Of a stretch of 23,226 nucleotides of DNA, positions 18,039-23,226 are shown in pieces. Position 1 is the stretch's first letter. The number at the start of each line of letters is the position of its first letter. The position numbers were made by a program, and so were the translations under genes. The notes below the pieces were generated by a model, which saw only the letters and a list, made by a program, of their open reading frames with translations, ran no database searches and was not told where the DNA came from. The stretch is from contig NW_005198367.1 of NCBI RefSeq assembly GCF_000372725.1, positions 5,175 to 28,400 of the forward strand. The letters are read 5' to 3'. This DNA is from Emiliania huxleyi CCMP1516 (Eukaryota; Haptophyta; Isochrysidales; Noelaerhabdaceae).

Positions 18039-18329
18039 ATGGCGAAGCGCACTCAGGCTGAGGCCTTCGGCTCCGCGCGAATGCCGGCGCCGGTGCCGCG
18101 GCCGCAGGAGCTGCCTCGGCCGAGTCCATCGAGCGCAATTGGCACCGAGGCTTTCCGCATACAATGGGGCCCTCCGCCTCACGACCAGACGCTGCCGAGC
18201 GCCGACGCGCCGCCGAGCGCCGACGCGCCGCCCAGCGCGCTACTGCGCCCTCCGAGGAATGCCTCGCCGCTCTGCTCGAGGAGCCTGATCCCCCGTTCCG
18301 TTGCCGTGAGGCACGCCATGGTGGACTGA
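18039..18329 (+). CDS. Possible small Pro-rich protein, unidentified
   Basis: 96 codons from ATG 18039 (MAKRTQAEAFGSARMPAPVP), with an 18-bp duplication giving ADAPPSADAPPSA. A T-rich run followed by CTTTCGCGCTGGCCTTCG (17949 onward) lies about 80 bp upstream and resembles the leader context at 14530. No family recognised, and the frame changes look decayed. Confidence 0.25.
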   Translation: MAKRTQAEAFGSARMPAPVPRPQELPRPSPSSAIGTEAFRIQWGPPPHDQTLPSADAPPSADAPPSALLRPPRNASPLCSRSLIPRSVAVRHAMVD

Positions 18330-18815
18330 GCGCCGGTGTTGCGGGTCCGTGTGTATATTCGCGTGCTGTGTGTGTTATTTTATGCTCAACTAAGAGGAGC
18401 GAACGGGACGCCGCCGCCGCAGCCGCGCGTTCGTCTTGATCGGCTGGTCGGCGGTCGCCTACGGCGCTTTAGCCGCTCGGCGTGGGCCGTGGCATCTCGG
18501 CCTGGCCGTGCCCTGGCCCGTGCCGCGGTTCCTGCACCCTGGCGACGGGGTGGGATCCCGGGCAGTGGGCCCCGGGAGCGAACTTCGTGCGTGTCGGCCC
18601 TTGGAACCGTGCTGTACAACGCACAGGGCCGAACACTAATTCTCACGCACACCACAGGCACACCAAGTCCACAGCCAAGGTGCGAGAGCTGGAAGAAGAC
18701 CACCGTTCCATAACTTCTTTCCTCCTCATTATTTGCAGCGATTTTTCTTTTCCTCACCGGCTTGCGCGGAAAATTCTTTTCTTCGAGCAAGCCGCCGCCG
18801 CCGCTCAGCCAAATC
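18330..18815. other. Upstream region of the WDR1-like gene
   Basis: No gene seen. It contains two T/C-rich stretches (18716-18750 and 18771-18780) close to the start codon and AAAATTCTTTT at 18770-18780, 46 nt before the ATG. Confidence 0.5.
18770..18780 (+). promoter_or_regulatory. AAAATTCTTTT motif before the WDR1-like gene
   Basis: Same string and similar distance to the ATG as in the DENN gene. Possible core promoter or transcription start element. No TATA box was seen. Confidence 0.35.
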
Positions 18816-20910
18816 ATGTCGCTCAAGCAGACCCTGGCGTGCTTCCCGCTGACGCAGCGCGGCGCAGGGACGCCGCTCAAGACGGATGCCAAGCGCAACC
18901 TCCTCATCTACGCCCGCGAGCGCACCGTCGTCATCCGCGACATCGTTCCGACCGGCGGCCAGCCCATCCAGGCGCGGGCCGAATCCGAGACGCACGCGCG
19001 CCTCGCGGCCGCCGGTCCTCCGGCCACGAGAGAAGATACTACGCTGCTGCTCACGTCGCGATTCTGGCGGTCGGCCTGGCTCTGCTCTTCACCAGAGGCC
19101 TTCTCGCCGCCACTGCGCCTGCTGACTCGGCATCGCCCTGCCGCGTTCCCAGGTGCAGCTGTACACGCAGCACACGTGTACGGTGACGGCGGTGGCGATG
19201 GCGCCAAACGGCTGCTGGATGGCCACCGGTAACAGATTTAAATGCCGACACGCCACAGTTCCGACGGTGCAAGGGTAGGCTGCATCCAGTGTCGGCTGCA
19301 TCAAACGCTTCACGCCCGTCAGCTGTATCAGCCCTCCCACGGTGCCCTCACACTGCAGGCGACGAGCGCGGGGTGGTTCGCATCTGGGCCTGCGACCACC
19401 CGGATCAAAGGATGAAGAAAGAGGAGCCGTACTACATGCTCGGCGGGAAGGTGCTCGACCTGGCGTGGAACGGCGAAAGCAACCGGCTGGCCGTGGTTGG
19501 CGAGGGGCAGCCCCCGGCCAAGGCCAGACACTTCCCAGACACTTCCCAGACACTTCCTAGACACTTCCTAGACACTTCCTAGACACTTCCTAGACATATC
19601 AGGGGCAGCCTCCGGCCAAGGCCACCGCGGTGTAGTTCTGGCGGGGGCACGCTGCCGCAGCACGCCGGGGCGACAGGACTCTGGCACACTCCACATCGGT
19701 GGCACAGACGACGGCAGACGGCTGAGTAGAGACCGACGCCGGATGGCTGTGGCGGACAGCGGCGGCCCGGCGGAGGGAGCAGCGCCTCGTCACAGACAAA
19801 CACAACCCGGGACCCACGACGCACAAGCACAGACAGTCGAGAAGGGAGAGACAGCAGCGGCAGTCAGAAGTCAACGCTGGGTCCGAGGAAGGCGAATGCG
19901 AGGACGGCCTCTAGTGCGAGCTCTCTAGCTATTGAGCTCGTACGCACGCAGGCGCCTCTTCACAGAGGTACCTGTGGGCATCATGTGGGACCCCCATATC
20001 TCCCCATATCTCCCCATATCTCCCCATATCTCCCCATATCTCCCCATATCTCAGGTCATCATGTGGGACAGTGGCAACTCTGTCGGCGACATGAGCGGGC
20101 ACACGAAGAAGGTTCGAGGGCGGTGATCTCCCCATATCTCCCCAAATCTCCCCAAATCTCCCCATAGGCACACGAAGAAGGTTCGAGGGCGGTGATCTCC
20201 CCATATCTCCCCGAATCTCCCCAAATCTCCCCAGAGGCACACGAAGAAGGCTCGAGGGCGGTGATCTCCCCATATCTCCCCGAATCTCCCCAAATCTCCC
20301 CAGAGGCACACGAAGAAGGCTCGAGGGCGGTGATCTCCCCATATCTCCCCGAATCTCCCCAAATCTCCCCAGAGGCACACGAAGAAGGTTCGAGGGCGGT
20401 GATCTCCCCATATCTCGCACACGAAGAAGGCTCGAGGGCGGTGATCTCCCCAAATCTCCCCAAATCTCCCCAAATCTCCCCAGAGGCACACGAAGAAGGC
20501 TCGAGGGCGGTGATCTCCCCAAATCTCCCCAAATCTCCCCAAATCTCCCCAGAGGCACACGAAGAAGGCTCGAGGGCGGTGATCTCCCCATATCTCCCCA
20601 AATCTCCCCCAATCTCCCCAGAGGCACACGAAGACGGCTCGAGGGGGGTGGCCCTTTGGGCAGCCGTCTCCAGTTTGCCACACGCGACCCGGGGGCCCTT
20701 GCATCAGGTGAACGCGGGGGCCTTCCGCCAGTGGAGGCCCTTTCGGATTGCGACCGCCGGAGAGGACAAGAGGGCGCGTCTCCGCAGAGAGAGAGCCACC
20801 AGTCGTGTTAGTGTGGGCGCTTTCAAGAGGCCTATGCCCCTGTGAGGGTGGGGGGGGGGGGGGGGTGTAGTCACATGAGCTCTCTCTCTCACACACACAC
20901 ACACACCACG

Positions 20911-21006
<96 letters not shown>

Positions 21007-23226
21007 ACACACGACACTCGGCCGCTCCTCGAGGGTTCACGTTGGGGCATTGTTCGCCAACGGCTGGTGGACCAGGTGCGCTTCTACGAGGGCCCGCCCT
21101 TCAAGGCGTCCGAAAAAAGAAATCGAAGCGCCGCGAGCTGTGTCCGCCGCTCTTCACGGGCCCCACCCAGCCTGTGAACAGGCGTCCAAGGAGAGGCCGA
21201 TGCTGGCGAGCAAGGAGGGCGACCTCACCACGCACTCCAACTTTGCGAACACGGCGCGCTACTCGCAAGACGACTCTCTCCCCATCTCTCCCCATATCTC
21301 CCTATATCTCCCTATATCTCCCCATATCTGCCCACATCTGCGCATATCTCCCCATATCTCCCCATATCTCCCTATATCTCCCCATATCTCCCCATATCTC
21401 CCCACATCTCCCCACATCTGCGCATATCTCCCCATGCCTCCCCATATCTCCCCATATCTCCCCGTATCTCCCCATATCTCCCCGCATCTCCCCATAGGTG
21501 CGGTACTCGCCGGACGACTCGAAGGTCCTCTCCGCGTCCAACGACATGACCGTCGCACTCTTCGACGGCAAGGACGGCGCGCCGCTCAAGGCGGCGAAGG
21601 TGCGCGCGGGGACCATCTACGCGGCTGTTCAGAGCTAGAGGTGTGAAGAGACGCTGTTCCCACGAAGGTGCACGCGGGGACCATCTACGCGGCTGTTCAC
21701 AGCTAGAGGTGTGAAGAGACGCTGTTCCCACGAAGGTGCACGCGGGGACCATCTACGCGGCGGAGTGGTCGCCCGACGGCAAGTGCATCGCCACCGCCTC
21801 GGGCGACAAGAGCGTCAAGATCCTCGACGACGGCCTGGCCACGATGAAAGAGGTCAAGCTCTGCGCCGGCGCGAAGCCGGACGCGGGGGACATGCAGGTG
21901 TCGGTTGAGAGATGGGGAGAGATGGGGAGATATGGGGAGATGTGGGGAGATGTGGGGAGATGTGGGGAGACATGCAGGCGTCGGTTGACCGCGCGAGAGG
22001 AGCTGCCGCCGCTATGGCCGGAACCGCAGACTTGAGGCTGTCTGTTGATGTGCACCTAACCAGCTGAACGGGGGGGGGGTGCGGGGCGAGGATTGCTCAC
22101 GCAGCCGAGGCGTGATGACTAGTCTAGCCACGACTGAAGCAGTGTGGTTTCAGTGCTGGCCAGCCGAATGTGCGAGCTGTGCGCGGGCGAACGGGTGACT
22201 GTCTCGCCGCCCCAAACAGGTGGGATGCGTGTGGGCGACGGCGGGGGTCGTCTCGTACTCTCTCGGCAGCGACCTCTCCATCATCGACCCGGAGAGCGGC
22301 GCCGTCACGGCGACGCAGGTGGTCGCACACCCTCCCCTACCCCCCATGGTACCCGAACCCACCCTCCCCTACCCCCCATGGTACCCGAACCCACCCTCCC
22401 CTTCCCCAGGGTACCCGAGGCCACCCTCCCCTACCCCCACGGTACCCGAACCCCGCAGGTGGGGCACAACCAGTCGGTGTCGGCGCTGCTGTGGGCCAAG
22501 GACCGGCTGATCTCGGGCTCGTTTGCGACTTGGGGCGAGGGGTCGGGCAGCAAGCTCTGGGGCGTGGCGCGCAGCTCGGACCGCCCCCTCTCCCCCCTCT
22601 CTCTGTCCTCTCTTCCCCCCTCTCTTTCCCCTCTCTCCGCCCCCCTCCTCTCTCTCCCCGCCTCCTCTCTCTCCTCGCCTCCTCTCTCTCCTCTCTCTCC
22701 TCTCTCTCCGCCCCCCTCCTCTCTCTCCCCGCCTCCTCTCTCTCCTCTCTCTCCTCTCTCTCCGCCCCCCTCCTCTCTCTCCCCGCCTCCTCTCTCTCCC
22801 CGCCTCCTCTCTCTCCTCTCTCTCCTCTCTCTCCTCTCTCTCCTCTCTCTCCTCTCTCTCCTCTCTCCTCTCTCTCCTCCTCGCCTCCACCCTGTCCTCC
22901 CCTCCTCTCCCCTCCTCCTCCCCTCCCCTCCTCCTCGCCTCTCCCTCGACCCAGACAGCTGCAGCTGCCGTCCCCGCTCCGGTCCCTTCACGGCACTCCT
23001 CACCTCTTCCTCTTGCCCCCACCAGGTGCGCACCTGGGACTTGAGCACCGGCCTGGCCTCCTCCTTTGCCGGGGAGGGCCATACGAACCGCGTGCTCTCT
23101 CCGAGCCAGTCTGCGGAAGTATCGCGGACGGCGCGCGGACCGCTCGGCCACAGGTGTTGCTGCTACACCGACGACTCTCCCGCCGAAAGCTCCCGCCGAA
23201 AAGGACCCGCGTACGCGGGTCTGAGC
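18816..23226 (+). CDS. WDR1: AIP1/WDR1-like actin-interacting WD40 protein, 3' end outside the window
   Basis: Exons: 18816-18971, 19153-19228, 19359-19522, 19621-19629, 20055-20111, 20708-20773, 21076-21105, 21182-21253, 21498-21599, 21736-21897, 22220-22318, 22459-22563, 23026 to about 23091 or beyond; about 388 residues of an expected 600. Spliced blades follow animal WDR1 and yeast Aip1 in order: YARERTVVIRDI, VRIWACDHPDQR, VLDLAWNGESNRLAVVGEGQ, VIMWDSGNSVGDMSGHTKK, RPFRIATAGEDK, VRFYEGPPFK, VRYSPDDSKVLSASNDMTVA, GTIYAAEWSPDGKCIATASG, VRTWDLSTG. AIP1 works with cofilin to disassemble actin filaments in the cytoplasm. All junctions but one are phase 0. Five of twelve donors are GC. The joint after exon 13 is uncertain. 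Confidence 0.93.
19523..19620 (+). repeat. WDR1 intron 3: AGACACTTCCY tandem repeat and duplicated exon end
   Basis: About six 11-bp units (19526-19595) followed by a second copy of GGGGCAGCCYCCGGCCAAGG (19513 region and 19601-19621). Splicing GC-AG at 19523/19620 leaves a 9-nt micro-exon (19621-19629). Placing the acceptor after the CAG at 19602 gives a 27-nt exon with the same peptide. Confidence 0.8.
20098..20640 (+). repeat. 69-bp tandem repeat carrying the 5' splice site of WDR1 intron 5
   Basis: Units start at 20098 (exonic), 20167, 20236, 20305, 20374, about 20417 (short), 20485, 20554 and 20623. Each begins GGCACACGAAGAAGG, which is the exon 5 end plus donor, and continues with CCCCATATCTCC-type repeats. 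The true donor is at 20112 and the acceptor at 20707. Confidence 0.92.
20850..21002. repeat. Poly-G run and (CA)n microsatellite in WDR1 intron 6
   Basis: Poly-G at about 20850-20866, CA repeats at 20891-20906 and 20913-21002. The intron 20774-21075 has a GC donor and an AG acceptor. Confidence 0.95.
21276..21495 (+). repeat. CCCCATATCTCC minisatellite in WDR1 intron 8
   Basis: About eighteen near-identical 12-bp units ending at the TAG acceptor (21497). The intron begins GCGCGCTACTCG, an imperfect copy of the next exon's GTGCGGTACTCG. Related arrays occur at 19992-20052 and, inverted, at 21910-21970. Confidence 0.93.
21600..21735 (+). repeat. WDR1 intron 9: two 68-bp tandem units, each a potential intron
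   Basis: 21600-21667 and 21668-21735 are near identical. Both start with GTGCRCGCGGGGACCATC, the beginning of exon 10, and end with CACGAAG. Splicing GT-AG at 21600/21735 gives A-A-K then V-H-A-G-T-I-Y-A. Confidence 0.9.
22319..22458 (+). repeat. WDR1 intron 11: tandem repeat around GGTACCCGAACCCACCCTCC
   Basis: About four units of 32-34 bp, C-rich on the sense strand, ending at the GCAG acceptor (22458). Confidence 0.85.
22564..23025 (+). repeat. WDR1 intron 12: long CT-rich tract
   Basis: CCTCTCTCT and CCGCCTCCTCTCT units fill about 22585-22935. The acceptor CACCAG/GTGCGC (23025) restores V-R-T-W-D-L. An Arg/Glu-rich frame on the other strand is an artefact of this tract. Confidence 0.9.

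Noticed and set aside
20098..20640. CRISPR-like array of regular repeats
   Set aside because: There are no unique spacers. The whole 69-bp unit repeats and derives from an exon-intron junction in a eukaryotic gene.
20051..21040. 329-codon minus-strand frame with regular 23-residue repeats
   Set aside because: It is the antisense of the tandem repeat in WDR1 intron 5 plus the CA microsatellite.
22369..23151. Arg/Glu-rich 260-codon minus-strand frame
   Set aside because: Produced by the CT-rich tract of WDR1 intron 12. The plus strand carries conserved WD40 exons.

Overview
The window reads as nuclear DNA from a unicellular alga with a secondary plastid, most likely a haptophyte (Emiliania/Prymnesium/Chrysochromulina type). 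The signs are high GC outside repeats, genes broken by many short introns, many GC-AG introns, a leader peptide of the bipartite plastid type (hydrophobic signal followed by Phe), and C/T-rich minisatellites inside introns. A dinoflagellate or another secondary alga with GC/GA donors is the main alternative. There is no prokaryotic gene layout.

Layout. 1-377 is the right part of a terminal-inverted-repeat (TIR) element whose full copy lies at 14667-15218. 1072-2304 carries a duplicated 5' region, including two decayed leader-peptide copies, in front of a plastid-targeted DUF1279/FAM210-like membrane protein (2305-3015, +). 3016-7024 has no clear intact gene. It holds a 371-bp TIR element (4258-4628), a decayed chromodomain-like ORF (5017-5862, -), a long TG microsatellite and a 754-bp TIR element (6026-6779). 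7025-11607 (-) is one large gene of about 11 exons that joins a DENN module (Rab GEF family) to an alpha/beta-hydrolase-like domain without the usual catalytic serine. 12643-17800 (-) holds gene fragments, a glycosyltransferase-like gene (13524-14465), a UBA-like ORF (15647-15958), a secreted GDSL/PC-esterase-like gene (16092-17297) and a possible retroelement remnant. 18816 to the right edge (+) is the 5' two thirds of an AIP1/WDR1 gene (actin-interacting WD40 protein) with at least 13 exons.

The neighbours do not form an obvious pathway. The strongest result is in the introns. In both long genes most introns are bordered by direct repeats that span the splice junctions. About two fifths use GC donors, nearly all are phase 0, and several contain tandem copies of their own exon-intron boundary. 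One intron consists of telomere-type repeat that supplies both splice sites. A short motif occurs in introns of two unrelated genes beside local duplications. Together this looks like recent, continuing intron gain by local duplication or by insertion of introner-like elements.
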